A DNA stretch of 64,000 bases from Psococerastis gibbosa (GCA_963971405.1 OZ020492.1:6572001-6636000); one strand, 5' to 3'. Shown: positions 11,756 to 24,100, counted from the first letter of the stretch. Notes: generated by a model from the letters alone, not told the origin. Made by a program: numbers and translations.

Positions 11756-14700
11756 CTGTGAAAAGTCAGGGAAAATAGATCAGTGCTTGTTTGAGTCGCA
11801 CATTTGCTACATTTTCTGTTTATGCTTCGGAAGCCTTGTAGACCTGCAGCCGTGGCACCAATGTAAAAGAATTACTAATTAGGGATTAAGTGTAAATACT
11901 ACTAAATAAACCCTAATGAAGGTAAATTCCCTCGCGTTATTAAAAGCTACTAGGATTAAAGACAAAGTCAAAATGTTGAAATTAACGATTCAGTATTGGT
12001 TTATACTACCTGCCAATAGTCATGCGCAGGTGAATGGGACTCCGATAAGAAATGAACGAATCATTTTCCTGAGCGTGAGCGATCCGGTGGTAATATCTTC
12101 TGCTTTGTTTTTATTATTTTTAAGTGTGCGAATTAATTTTCTTGCCGTATTATATAATTATACCTATATTAGTTAAATATCCGAAATTAAAGGATATAGA
12201 AAAACTGGGCTTGGCGGGATTTGAACCCACGATCTACGCCTAACCGGGGCGTCGTCTAAACCGCTGGACCAGAAGACAAGAACAGTTGATGTATATCCCC
12301 TATTTTTATGCTCGCATTGCTCTGTTTTTCTATATCCTCTAATTTCGGTTATAACGAGGAGGTTACCTCTTCAACCTAAGTTAATTTAACGTCAGTGTTA
12401 TATAAATATATGTGTTATATATACCATATAATACTGCAATACAGAAATAACTTAAATAATCCTCTGGATAAGTTATTCTTCCCCGTTAGTCCTCTGTCTG
12501 CTGATGCTTGCTAATCTATAGTTGACTACAGGGGGTGGGAGTAAGGGGAAATAGTATCTAGACTTTGGTCAATGTAGTGAAGTGCTGAAGACTCGGATTC
12601 ACACTCGAGATGTTGCTGGTTGGAGTCCCAACTTTTCTGGCCTGCTTCTGATGCATTTTAAAATCGTAAAATTCCGGTAGATAACCATTGCATGCATCAT
12701 TTCACTGAAAAGTTTCATTGGTTTGTTGGTTTTTATATCACTGTTTTAAGCATTTCTGACCCTGACAGCCTGGCCGGGGAGTGAGTCTGTTTATTTACTT
12801 GTAGCACCCTAAGGGAAGACTCCTTCACCTCAGGGAGAAGGGGAGCTGACTGTAAGGGTGGATCTCCTGATTATAGTGGATTTCGAGCCACTTGGGGAAT
12901 ATAGTGAAGTCACACGATTAATTCGGAGGTGACTGGGACTCGACACATACTTGGACTAACTGCCCGTCTCAGCGCGTTATCATGTCCCACCATATTCCCC
13001 TGTGTTCACTACCAAGTTTGCTGCAGTTTTGAACATGCTCTCTGGTCGATTCAACCAGGTGTGGTCGTTGGCCATAAGTATCATTAATTGACCCATTCAT
13101 TTTTCATAATTTGATCCAATAGTAAAAAGGCTCAATTAGGAGAAAAATACTACCCCAAATCCCAAACATTAAAATATCTTCGTGATATGATGATGATAAA
13201 TGCATTACATTGCAGTTCGTGCAGGCTGGGCTTCACTGGGTACATATCACATGGGTGTAAGCACCATAATCATTACCAGTACGGTGATATTTCTGTACTT
13301 GTAATATGTAATTATGGTGTAATCCCTTTTTGCAATACCTATGAAAGGTTCGTGCAGAAGATAGCGCAGTGGCGCGGGCATCGTATTTAAATGTATATAT
13401 TTGTTGGCGCATTCTGTATCTGTCTCATATGCTGTAACACCCTGTAGCTGTCAATGAACAGCTTTTGATGGTCTGTGCCAGAAGAGTGATGAATAATTTT
13501 GGTCGTAGCGGTTCTTGCGCCGCCCATTCCACCGACCGGCTAGGGCTATTTACAAAAACGGTGACGTGGTAGCAGACATTCAAGACTTAGGTGGCGTTTC
13601 CACCGATCTCGCATTGCAGAATTGACGGAAATTTTTATTTTCCTCTATGCCGTAGTTAAAATTGATCAATGATCATGCAGTAAAATCACAAACAAACAAA
13701 CTAAAATTAAAAAATGGCGTCATGGGATATGTTAAGTACAAACATTTTAATAGATTTCTATAAAAAGAAAAATTCTAATTTCCCTCAATGTCATTTGCAT
13801 TCTGCAATGCGAGATCGGTGGAAACGCAACCTAAGTCTTGAATGTCTGCTACCACGTCACTGTTTTTGGAAATAGCCTTAGCCGGTCAATGGAATGGGCG
13901 CCTTAGTTCACAGTAGGCGCCAATTCCACCGACCGGCTAGGGCTATTTACAAAAACGGTGACGTGGTAGCAGACATTCAAGACTTAGGTTGCATTCCACC
14001 GACCTCGCATTGCAGAATGCAAATGACATTGACGGAAATTAGAATTTTTCTTTTTATAGAAATTTATTAAAATATTTGTACTTAACATATCCCATGACGC
14101 CATTTTTTAATTTTAGTTTGTTTGTTTGTGATTTTACTGCATGATCATTGATCAATTTTAACTACGGCACAGAGGAAAATAAAAATTTCCGTCAATTCTG
14201 CAATGCGAGGTCGGTGGAAACCCCGACTAAGTCTTGAATGTCTGCTACCACGTCACCGTTTTTGGAAATAGCCCTAGCCGGTCAATGGAATGGACACCTA
14301 AGCCTTACCCTATTTTGGTACCGACTGGGTTAAGTAAAACATTAAAGTTGGTTCTTACCTTCCTCGGTGCTTGGCGATGGCGTCTTTGTAGCTGGCAGCA
14401 CAAACCTTTGCTGATGTCACATTCGTTGCTGGTCAAACAGTTCTCACCTGAAATTATATTTTAGGAGGTATTATAGCATTTATGCAATGAGTCCGAGGAA
14501 ACCGCAGAACACTAGCCATTGAACGACATGGTTGTTATTGCCAACAAGGTTAAGCTACTGTTTTTCATCAGCTGATAAATTGGCAATGGCCAATTATAAA
14601 TTAAAATAAATAAAAATAAAAATTATAAATATGAATGATTGGGTTGTAATCCCAATAATTGTGCTTGTGCAAACGATCCCAATCAACTCAATTATCTAAA

Positions 14701-17700
14701 TAATAATAATAATATCATGTATCACCGTATTTTGACTTGTTCCTGTACTTGATCAAGCGAACGCCTGTTACAATGTCAATGGTAATTATGTCTGAGCTTG
14801 CACAATGGCACTCGTGGTTGTCATTGAGGAGTGAACCAGATTGCCAATGGCTAGAAATTCAAGCGGGAACAATACCGATGGGGTCGTTGGCAGGAAAGGT
14901 TCAATGATCTTCTATAAGTAGGCCTACGCCAATAAATTAATAATAAATAATACTAACATTATAATAGTCCCCATCCTTAGCGTAATAGTGGAATTTCATG
15001 TTTTTTCGACAGTGCCCACTGTCACCATGGCAACAGTTACAAATGCTGCCTACAAAATATTATATTTAGGTACTTCATGATCATATAGACCATGTCCAAC
15101 CTCCAAACTCACAGAATAAATAAATAAATATTGAATTTTTTGTTCTATTACTAAGCCAACCTAGCGAACCTAGAGAAATTGGCAGTCAACCAATAGAATG
15201 GTGCAGCTTCATGTTTCCCGCGGAAAATCACAGAAATTTATTTACCATGGCCAAGTACCTACTACATATTATACTAATATCTTAAGGGAAGTCAAGCCAG
15301 TGCTGCGCCACTAAATCCAACGGCAAAACTTGTCTGCTATTACATTTTTACCTTTTAACAAAGCATTGTCCATTCACCGGGTAAGATTGGCGCAAGATTT
15401 CCTCACATTTCCATCCAACTTAATCGTGGGTTAAAAATGTAAACAAAACTATTTTGAATAGCACTTTCATTCAAAAATGATTTTGTATTCATTTTTAATC
15501 CCAGGTTAAGATTAAAAATAATCGCCATAGTAAGCCCATAGTAGGAAGTGAAAGCATCTAAGATAACAGTGTACCACTAAATTTACATAAGACTACGCAC
15601 GAAAAAGCTGATTGTTACGATAGTTATAAGGGGCTGTTGTTTTTGTTTCTTGCTCCCAAAGAAAACAGAATAAAAGTAAGGTCTCAACATACCATCTCAT
15701 CCTTTGAATAATAGTTTTTTTTCCTATTCACGTAGAACCCTGGGCTTAAAAACATAACATGAAACTTACTGTATTGTTTTTTGTTCTCGAGAGGGGGTTG
15801 GCAGGTCCTTGTATCTCCAGTCTCCTGGCAGAGCAACCCTTTTTCGCAGTCATTATTTCTGTGGCATATTTCGCCTTGCTTCAATCCATACATGAAAAGG
15901 CATGTTCCCATAACTGTAACAAATCAATACAGATCTGGCTGGTTGGCTGGGTGGTTTCAATGAAATGGTGAACAGTCCAGAGAGTCTTCAACATTTTTCA
16001 TCATTTTGGACGCTTTATAGCCTTAACCCCGATGGGTGGACCGCAGCCCTGGTTACTGGGCATGGTTTGTTCAGAGCCCACATGGCCAAATTGGGTCATG
16101 AAGGTCCTACCATCTGCCGGCACTGCAATGAGGCTGACGAAACCGCGGAGCACGTGGTTGGGCACTGTCCAGCCCTGTGGCGGGCGCGGTTGGACTGTTT
16201 TGGGGCTGCCTACATCGACCAAGTCGATCTGATTGACTTGCCATTGAAGGACATGGTTGTCTTCGCTAACAAGGTTAAGCTGCTGTTTTTCAACAGTTAA
16301 TTAATTGGCTAAGGACATAGTTTGAATGATTGGGATGTGATCTCAATAATTATGCTGTTCAAAGGGTCCCCAGACCTATGTCAGCTCAACCCTCTAAATA
16401 ATAATAATAATAACCCCGATGGGTCAATTTTCTAGAAGAGCATAATTTTATTCATGCTTTCCTATTTATAGACTACGTTAGTATACAAAAAGCTTGTGAT
16501 GGTCGAAATTTTTGAATTGGAGATTTCAACGGATTTACACGTTTTGAGGTCCGAGGAACGCAGAAAAGTATTTTTACGAAATTTCTGTCTGGGTCTGCCT
16601 GTTGGCCTGTCTGTCTGTTCCTAAATTTGTGGACATAGATTTTGATGACATTTCGAGTGAACTTTCACAAAACTCATATTTCGCGACAGTGTTTTATATT
16701 ATGGGCAGTTCCCCCCCCCCCAAAAAAAAATATCGAACATTTTTTAAAATTAACATAATTTCAGTCCCTCCATCTCCCTTGATAGTTTGTCTCATGGGAC
16801 GAATAAGCTCAATATTCAGGTCTCCGATCTCAGGATGTGTAAAGTTTCGTACAAGTAAGAGCAATCTACTATGACAACGAAGGCCGTTGCCTTGAAAGTG
16901 ATTTGAACCCGGTTTGCGGGGGTAGTCCTCGAACATCCTACAGATGTAATGCCCGGTCAGGGAGGTGGTTTCTTATCCTTGGTTAACAGGGACCGACAGA
17001 TAGACAGACAGACGGATTTAGCGACTATGTATAAACAAAATGTGTATTACGACACTGGGACATTTGCTTCCCACCAAAACCTTATTTTTTAATTTCAAGG
17101 GCCACCTGATCCGTCTCGACCAGTCATTAAAAAGACGGAGCAACTGGCAACAGGAGTTTAAAAAAATATATTTGGCGGGTTGGAATGTCCCATCTCTCTT
17201 ATCTAGAACTCTACTTACGCCCATCGGTGTAAATGCAAACGGATCCGGGACAGCAATGTTCATTGGCTGTGCATTTTTTTCCGTAGCAGGGTTCTGGAGG
17301 CTCCTCTACTTCCTCCAGCTCCTGGAAGATTTCCACAGGTGTCTCATACCTCTGTAACCAGGCAAAAATGCATGTTATTTATATTTAAAGGTTAAGGGCA
17401 ATGGTGTAATACTATTAAGCAAATGGTTAGTTGGACTTACATTCAATTGCCTATTGTGTTAATAGTAATTAGAGGCATGGGCCTCATAGTCATCGAACAA
17501 TTAAGGTGGAGCCCATTGTCAGGGGAAGGGGGCGACGTTTCAGGAGTGGGTGCCACTCCCATCATCAGGCTAAGTTCTAATCAGGACTGATGGTTCTGGT
17601 CGATTAACGATTGCTCTTGTATTCTACTCTGAATTCTTGAGTGAATCTGATCGCCTTGAGGATTTGAACTACCGGTCTCCCGATTGAAAGGCAAGCTCTC

Positions 17701-18407
17701 TAGCCACTCGACCACGGCCCCCGCCATAGTATACTAGTTTGAAACTTCTACTTGAACTTCACTTTTTCCCTAACCAATGGCAACCAAATCGTTTCTAATG
17801 TCATGCTGGGCTGAATTATGCGATCAGTATTCATGGCCATGACTGTTGCTTCTTGTTATTATTGTAACTTATTGAATGTGGGTTTAATGAATTTTTGTGC
17901 CGCTCGAATAAAATCTGTCAGTGGGTATGTTAGGTTGAAAAATCAGTAGAATCCGGGCTGATGGGCCGTGGTCGAAATGAAAGCGAACGGATTCAACTGG
18001 TTCTTCATTCGACTCCGTCCGTGAAAGCCTTTGCTGGTATGTTAGGTACGGTACTTGTTCTTCTGTTTTCTTATGTTTCAACAAACTACAAGTATGTCAG
18101 GCTCAATTTTTTTTCAAATCCTGTGAAAACCCTGGTTTCATAATAAATCTATTTAAGGGAGAGTTGTGGATCAGCGCTCAGGGCAAAAGTTATCATGTAG
18201 GAATATTTGGGGAGTATCTTCTTGATGTATTTCCTTTTTTGAGTTTCTTACCTGCAGAAACGGCTGTGCCCGATATCCATGGCCTCCGTAGCCTAAGTTG
18301 GAAAGCATTTCGGGGCTGAACCGGTTGAAGAGTCCCCCCCATGCTAGGGCGGAGGGGCTTACCAGAACTAGAAGAGCCAGGCTCCAGAAATTCTTCTTTA
18401 TCCACAT
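11618..18407 (-). CDS. ITG-like / prohormone-3 neuropeptide precursor (5 exons, 219 aa)
   Basis: Coding exons are 18407-18252, 17351-17219, 15913-15770, 14447-14359 and 11755-11618, summing to 660 nt with all phases matching. A signal peptide (MWIKKNFWSLALLVLVSPSALA) leads into AWGGLFNRFSPEMLSNLGY. Then come RYETPVEIF and a cysteine-rich region: CYGKKCTANEHCCPGSVC, GTCLFMYGLKQGEIC, NDCEKGLLC, CDISKGLCCQLQRRHRQAPRK, VCSYFKDPLVC. The order and spacing match the insect prohormone-3/ITG-like precursor, first described from honeybee brain, as I remember it. The cysteine layout recalls Dickkopf/prokineticin (colipase-like) folds. A dibasic KR (residues 205-206) releases a C-terminal peptide, LTGKLGQYNHIRK, which differs from the ITGQGNRIF-type peptide expected. 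The product should enter the secretory pathway of neurosecretory cells. The receptor is unknown. Confidence 0.92.
12181..12353 (-). mobile_element. tRNA-derived SINE, family A, inside 24-bp inverted ends
   Basis: On the minus strand the sequence has a tRNA-like A box (TGGTCCAGCGGTTTAGACG) and a T-arm/B box (GTGGGTTCAAATCCC), with acceptor-like pairing CTTG...CAAG. Related copies lie at 49516-49700 and 54685-54860. This copy is bounded by inverted sequences of about 24 bp, ccgaaattaaaggatataga (12181-) and its complement near 12330-12353. Not a functional tRNA gene: the acceptor stem is incomplete here. Confidence 0.65.
13516..14301. repeat. Head-to-head MITE pair forming a 0.79-kb palindrome
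   Basis: Two copies of a roughly 387-bp element (about 13519-13905 and 13914-14300) lie in opposite orientation, separated by the 8 bp gttcacag. Each copy itself has inverted ends of about 110 bp (cattccaccgaccggctagg and so on), so the whole is a near-perfect palindrome. No open frame. It lies in the intron between ITG-like exons 4 and 5. No convincing outer target-site duplication was found. Confidence 0.85.
14359..14447 (-). CDS. ITG-like exon 4: CDISKGLCC block
   Basis: Acceptor atttcag|GTGAGAAC, donor AGGAAG|gtaaga (phase 0). Encodes SENCLTSNECDISKGLCC and QLQRRHRQAPRK, the best-conserved part of the family. The donor lies only about 60 bp from the end of a 0.79-kb palindromic repeat in the next intron. 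Confidence 0.92.
14481..14715 (+). mobile_element. LINE 3'-end fragment with (TAA)n tail
   Basis: Matches the 3' part of the LINE remnant at 16038-16410 (gacatggttgt...aacaaggttaagct...cccaataattgtgct), ends in (taa)n, and has an internal deletion. Intron 3 of the ITG-like gene. Confidence 0.65.
14738..14930 (+). repeat. Dispersed ~200-bp repeat, family F
   Basis: Shares gcctgttacaatgtcaatgg, cttg, gtttgccaatggcta-like, acaataccaata and gtcgttggcaggaaaggtt blocks with 48065-48165, 49085-49290, 59945-60150 and 62775-62995. No promoter box or tail was seen. The class is unknown. Confidence 0.55.
15127..15185 (-). repeat. Family B SINE tail fragment
   Basis: A run of taaataaata followed by tttttgttctattactaagccaacctagcg, the reverse complement of the family B 3' end. 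The head is missing. Confidence 0.5.
15770..15913 (-). CDS. ITG-like exon 3: second cysteine cluster
   Basis: Acceptor ttgttacag|TTATGG, donor ATACA|gtaagt. Encodes MGTCLFMYGLKQGEIC, HRNNDCEKGLLCQE and TCQPPLENKKQY. Split codons join exactly on both sides. Confidence 0.92.
16038..16410 (+). mobile_element. 5'-truncated LINE 3' end, 14-bp target-site duplication
   Basis: Flanked by taaccccgatgggt at 16024-16037 and 16411-16424. It encodes the C-terminus of an I/R1-type ORF2, including the zinc-knuckle CRHCNEADETAEHVVGHCP, which ends near 16300. A 3' UTR and a (TAA)n tail follow. The open frame that runs in from 15965 is fortuitous before the duplication. Lies in intron 2 of the ITG-like gene. 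Confidence 0.85.
16447..17030 (+). repeat. Dispersed repeat family D (hairpin-headed), diverged copy
   Basis: Starts gctttcctatttata...gtata, then agcttgtgatggtcgaaatt, tttcaacggatttacacgtt, ttgaggtcc, a gtctgtctgtctgttc tract and further blocks shared with 55881-57133. No coding capacity. Confidence 0.6.
17219..17351 (-). CDS. ITG-like exon 2: first cysteine cluster
   Basis: Acceptor ggttacag|AGG, donor GGGC|gtaagt. Encodes RYETPVEIFQELEEVEEPPE, then CYGKKCTANEHCCPGSVCIY and TDG. It ends one base into a codon, completed by exon 3 to give Leu. Confidence 0.92.
17640..17722 (-). mobile_element. tRNA-like sequence (SINE head)
   Basis: The minus strand reads GGCCGTGGTCGAGTGGCTAG (A box), then ...CAATCGGGAGACCGGTAGTTC and AAATCC (B box). 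The variable region is long and the acceptor arms do not close well, so it is treated as a SINE head rather than a working tRNA gene. Intron 1 of the ITG-like gene. Confidence 0.5.
18252..18407 (-). CDS. ITG-like exon 1: signal peptide and AWGG block
   Basis: ATG at 18407-18405, and 52 codons ending TTT CTG CAG at the donor gtaaga (phase 0). It encodes the signal peptide and the conserved AWGGLFNRFSPEMLSNLGYG block. An AG sits three bases before the ATG (tttag|GTC ATG), so the 5' UTR may be spliced here from an upstream exon that was not found. Confidence 0.92.
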
Positions 18408-18419
18408 GACCTAAAATGG

Positions 18420-20033
18420 TATACTGATATATATAATATATATACTGAAATATATGTGGCCTTTTCAATAATGTATGTTATCATGTGACAACAATTTTCA
18501 TTTTTTCATGTCTTCCTTTCACTATATAAAAGGATAACCCAACCTTCATAGAAAAGGGAAAACGCGGCTGCAGGAATTCCAATTCCAATTGCAACCTTGC
18601 TCACTTACACTCGCTGTTGCGGCCCCTGCCACTACGGCAGCTAGGGGGCCCTACAAGCTCCATATACATATTGGCAGTTACGTCCTTTTATCATTTTCCC
18701 TTTTTCCTTTGTCAATGGAGTTAATTTTTTTTAATTGAGTCAAATTTCTCGAATATTTATTTTTGTTACTTACACCCCTTGGCCTCTAGGCGCTTCAATT
18801 TAGCGTACAATACATAGAATTTATTTATTTTACTGGAATGATTTTGCTAGTATTTTCTCATCACAGAGACATCGTATCTGGTATTGTATTTTTTTTAAAT
18901 AAATTATATCTTTGTCAATATTACATAAAAACATGAGAAACAAAAAACACGACCGGTTTCGACGTTATGTCATCGTCAAGTGAAAAATTTAAATTGACGA
19001 TAACATAAGGTCGTGTTCTTTGTTTTTTATGTAAATAATGAAAAATATATATATTTTTTTAATGTATTCAAAATATTACAAAGTTAAAAAGGAGACGATA
19101 TAATATATTATTGGTAATTTAATGTTTACCGACGGACAGAAAGTTTAGTCGAAATGGTTTTTCTCCTATTTTATTTCATCGTGAGTTAAAAAATTAAGAG
19201 CTCCTGTAAAGAAGCTCTGAGTGTACTTTTAAATATGCAATGGATATCAAAGCTCTAAGTATAAGACGAAGGGAGAAGGGAATAACTGATTTTACTTCGC
19301 GCGAGAGCTCCAAATATAATTTAATCATTTTTATTCAATAAAGAAAATGAAGAAAGTTTAAGTGGAGCTTTGAGTGCTTCACAATTCTGAGGTACTAAGT
19401 TATACCTGTTGCATATAAAATGTTTTACTACTTTTCTTGAATAGTGAAAATAGGTACGTCGTATATTTTGGTACATAAGAAATTTTATTGTCCTATTTAA
19501 GGGGCTGAAACGTTGCGTCTCAGTCTGCCTTTATGAGTGCTTCATTAAATAATTTTGTCGATCGAGAGAGAATCTTCAAAACCAAAATTTCCCTTGGGAA
19601 AACCACCTATTGGGGGTTATTTATATTGATAACGACTACACTATGTGCATTAAAAAAAATGGTTGGAGTATTTTTTGAGAAAACAATTTTTTGAGCTTGC
19701 CGAAAATAGAAAACAAATGAGGCATAATTTTTACTGGAAAAAGAAAAAAGTGATGTTAGTGAAGTAATTATTATTATTATTATTTGTATATGCCACTGTT
19801 CAGTGACCGCTCGATAAGCAGAAGCTTGATTTTTATAATTTTAGTACTTTTTTTTAAAGTAATTCAATATATTGGACCTTGTCCAGGGTGTGAAGGGAAG
19901 GAGTGGAGTGAAGTGTTATTTTTCAAAATAATAATAAGTAATAACCTTCATTATTTTGTAATAGCAAGAACAACTATTCCTTTTTTTTATCACCGATTCG
20001 AAATCATCTAAAGCAGTGGTTCTCAACAGGAAC
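18420..20033. other. Upstream region of the ITG-like gene, no gene identified
   Basis: Presumed promoter side of the ITG-like gene. A GC-richer patch at 18555-18655 stands out from its AT-rich surroundings and could be a first noncoding exon or a repeat. This cannot be decided from the sequence. Confidence 0.35.
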
Positions 20034-20632
20034 GTTGCTCCGACCCAAAATTCTGCTACTCGTGGGTTCGCGACACACCACTATTGTATCCTCAAATTTT
20101 TAATATGAGCCAACAACATCATCGAATTTTGCTGAAGCCTTACTATCCAAAAGAAATCATCAGCTGTTTGTTGCCGCATTTCGTACACTCTTGCCAGCTT
20201 ATTATTCTTAGATAACCAGCGTACCTCTGTGTGAAAGAACAATGTATCATGATGTGTTCCAAGTCAGCACATAGTTCTTTTTATATAACCTGGTGTTAAG
20301 AGCCCTCTTTTTCTAAAACATAATTTGGTTTTTGATACTAGGTACTTTACATAATTTGTCTTGGTTTCTTCGCGACCCTAGAGAATGAGCTCGTGACCAT
20401 TTTCAGAGTAGAGTAGTGGTACAAACTCCAACTCTCACCCGAATGGTTTTTGGTTCGAATCCCACACTTCCTACATTTTCTGGCAATGCTTCGGAGGGCA
20501 TGTAAAGCAGGCGGGCCCGAGTCTTCCTAGTTGAGTGTAAGATAGGGCTTTATAGCCCTAACTCCGCTAGTTTGGCTTAGTAAAAGAACAAAAGTAGTCA
20601 ATATTTATTTATTTTTTGGATCCTACACTTGG
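20034..20632. mobile_element. Degraded hAT (cagtggttctcaac type), split by a SINE
   Basis: The left end cagtggttctcaac and the right end ttgggaacca(ctt) are the familiar inverted termini of a large hAT group; gggttcgcgacacaccac and cgcgaccct lie inside. A family B SINE (20405-20600) interrupts it. The flanking 8-mers agree only partly, so the boundaries are approximate. No transposase. Confidence 0.6.
20405..20600 (+). mobile_element. tRNA-like SINE, family B
   Basis: Contains gagtagtggtacaaactc, tggttcgaatcccacacttc (B box), gcatgtaaagcaggcgggc, ccctaactccgctagtttgg and cttagtaaaagaaca, then a (TTTA) tail. It is nested in the hAT remnant. Confidence 0.7.
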
Positions 20633-20639
20633 GAACCAC

Positions 20640-21117
20640 TTATTTGAGTCTCCGACAACTCATTTAACTTGCGGGCCTACAGGATTTAGCATACATGTTT
20701 AAGAAAACATTTTATAAATATATTACTTTGGTACAGGGGAGTACTGGCCGATGAAGAAGAAGATGAGAGAAAGTGCAATGAGTCATTCTCTATAATGTAG
20801 TCAATGTTGTCATTGACTATAAATCTATAGTGAAAAATTTTAGCAGAGACCATAACTGTTAAACTCACCGAATTACCTGATTTTTTAAAATACTAATTAC
20901 CTTTCTTGCAGCCTTTAAAGACTAGTATCAATTTCACATAATGGTAATTATACTTATAGTGGATTTTGTGTTTAATTTTTAAAATGTCAAGGAAAATGTC
21001 CCATTCGTAGGTACATATTTCCTCTACTTATGTGGTTGAACCCTTTAATTTTTAATAACAGCCCCCATAAAATCGGTAATGTGCAACTTGGAATTGGAAA
21101 AAATCGTTTGACCGCCA

Positions 21118-21148
<31 letters not shown>

Positions 21149-24100
21149 AAGGTTAATCGCATTCAAACAATTCAATGAATGTATCCGATTGACCTCTTCA
21201 GTCGCCTCTGATAATACCCGATCACTTTATTTTGTATATCTCTGGTCAGATCCAAACAATATACCGAACCTGTTATCTTATAATAACCCGGGTTCCGACG
21301 GGCAATCTATAGAAATACCCAATATCATCGTAGTCAGTAATAGCTGATAGGAAATGATCACAGGTGAAGTACTAAAATTTAAATGAGGTCATAACCGCCG
21401 ATAAATTTTGGCAATCACATTTCAGAGCATGTGCTCATGCACGAGAAAAGTGACACATTTCAAAAAAAATTCAAAATTGAGTTATTTATACAAAAATGTC
21501 GAGGAAAATATAGCGAATTTTGTGAATGTAGTGTCACATATCTAGTTTAATTTGTTTCCATAAGATTGCGTTTTGTCACTGATCCATTGTCAAGTTTGAC
21601 TACTTCGGCAATACTGACATAATTCGGAATGTGCTCCAGGCGTGGTAATTACACTTCTCTTTCAAGTAAACTGTCACATCTCAAAAGTATTAAGTACTAC
21701 AAGTAAAAACTAAAAAAATGGTCAGAACTAAAATTTGAATTATCTCAAAAGTCAATATTTAGAAATGTGTCACTTTTCTCGTGCATGAGTGATATATCGT
21801 ATGTTGACATCACTATGAAACACAGATTATTTTAGCATTCTTACAGTATTACAGCATTAAGAAGAATTAATATCCCATCCTATGATCACGCCTGAACTGG
21901 TCTTTCCAGGTTGTAGGATACTATCGCTTGCATCGTATTACTCTTATAAGATAATGTTTCCATAAATTTAAAAATTCAATAAATTTCTGCCACCTTCTAG
22001 TTTAACTGAAACATCACAGCACCAAAACTAAAATAAAATAATCCTTACAGAGGGCTATGAATGAAATAGTCGTCTACAACTAAATCTACAATAACATTCG
22101 TAGTAAATTAAATATTAAATAAAAACTGTTCGATTTTGGAGGGAGCAAGCTCGTAATTTGTTGCACAAAAAATATATGGCAAAACATAGTATGAGTAGTA
22201 CTTGCCTTAGTGGATGGTACGGCGATTTTAGTAAAAGGACGGTGTACCTTACTCGGGATTCCAGATGAAACTGTCGCACAGAGCTGGAAGACTGTCGATC
22301 GATACGCGTTTTCGGGTGGCAGCGCACTAACCACCCCACGCAACGTATATTAACTTATCCATTCATTCCGGTTAGGGTTGGAATACGCACTTAGTACCAC
22401 TCCTTTTTACCACATTTACCTCCCCAATTTTTTGCAAACCCCCACGTGAGGCATTCCTGACGTGTCTTACACCGCTTTCATTTTGTTCAGCACAGAGTGT
22501 TTTTTTTTTTTTTTTTTAGTTTTTACCTGCAGAAAATTTATTACTCTCCTGAACTTTGTTACGTGGTTCGTTTGTGGTTAATTATAAATGAGCAGAGTAG
22601 GGCAGCCAGAGATTCCGCAAAGGTACTCAATACTTAATTTCCATCTAAAGTAGATTTTGGTTCCGCCTGGAGTCCATTAATTTCAATTTTAACATAGCTC
22701 CTGTTTCCTGTCCTTGTGTGATTGGCAATTAAAATTTTCCAATATTTCGAGGAAAATTTCGGTAGCAAATATTTACCATTTAGTCAATTGTTTATCAATA
22801 AATAAAATAAATAAATAAGCGTTAATTTGCAAACAGACAAAGTCCAGTAATATGCAAATTAACTTAACTTACTTAACTAATGGAACCACACTAAAATCGT
22901 AACTCAACACGGGTACTAACCTACAGAGACTACTGAGGAGGTCATCTGATACATTCATTAAATGATTTGTATGCGATTCACATTTAAAAAAAAAATGTAG
23001 AAAAGTAGAATAAAATTAATTAATTTATTAATCATGTTATGATCTTGTTAGGTTAATTAATTATATCATTAGAAACTATAATCATATCTTATTATATCTA
23101 TATATGATGTGTGGGGTGTGTAGCAACTTGGCTCGCGCGCGTTGATTCATACAGAAATACATATATCTTATATCAGTAGAGTACTACTAAAGGTGAAATG
23201 AAATGATATATTAGGCCATTATAACCACATACAGTACAATATAGATATAGAGATACTAGATAGAGATACAGTATGTGCTCGGCACCGTCAAAACTACAAT
23301 TAGATACAACATACACATAAAATAAAAACATCAAGTCTAGACTATAAAATTTTGGCTATTTAAGAGCCAATATTTTTGAGAAACAATGAGAGAAAAGTCC
23401 ATACATTGGGTTTATTTGTGGTATAAAAGATTCTAGATCCTAGAAAAGATCCTAAAAATAATTTTAGTTTGACATTGTAATGTTATAAAGTTTAACTAAA
23501 TCCTTTCCCATTTACTCATTAAATTATCAGTGTTTTGAACGCATACGGGTAGCTAAAACCTAGCGATAATTATATTTTTTTACATGTTGTATTGCACTGT
23601 ATTAAAGGAAATTAAAACTAAAATGAATTATCCATAAAAATGGTTTGCTTCTTATTAAAATTGAAGCTCAGGTATTTATAAAAAGTGTGAAAACCTGTCA
23701 TTTTTGTGTCGAAAAATTAGGACTCTCTCTCTCTGTGTCTTTCTCTTTAGTGAACATCGTATATATAAATTATCCGACTATCTGTGTAATTTCCGGCAAT
23801 TTCCAGTTTTATCCAGAAATTTCTTCTCATAAATTACTTCGTGTTCGAAACTTGTCAGTTTTCTCATAATAATTACCATCTTCTACAACACGTAAATTAT
23901 ACATTTTACTCTTAGTTTTGCGTTCTGCGAAAGTCCCGGAGAAAAATACCCTCGTATTCAATAGGAAATCAATTTGACGCAGTGTCGGTATTGCATTGTA
24001 GTTGCATTATATTTAATTGACCATCTGATGCTTTAGCGTTTTGTACTGGAATAGTCTGGACTCTAGTTGGTAGAGAACTGAACTTTGAAACGGGTCCTGA

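Noticed and set aside
12200-12275. Functional tRNA gene
   Set aside because: A- and B-box-like arms are clear, but the acceptor stem is incomplete and two further copies share flanking sequence, so it is a SINE.
13500-14310. CRISPR-like or regulatory inverted array
   Set aside because: The two arms are whole copies of one inverted-end element, with no repeat-spacer pattern, in a eukaryotic intron.
15965-16037. N-terminal extension of the LINE frame at 16038-16300
   Set aside because: It lies outside the target-site duplication, so it is intron sequence of the ITG-like gene read by chance.
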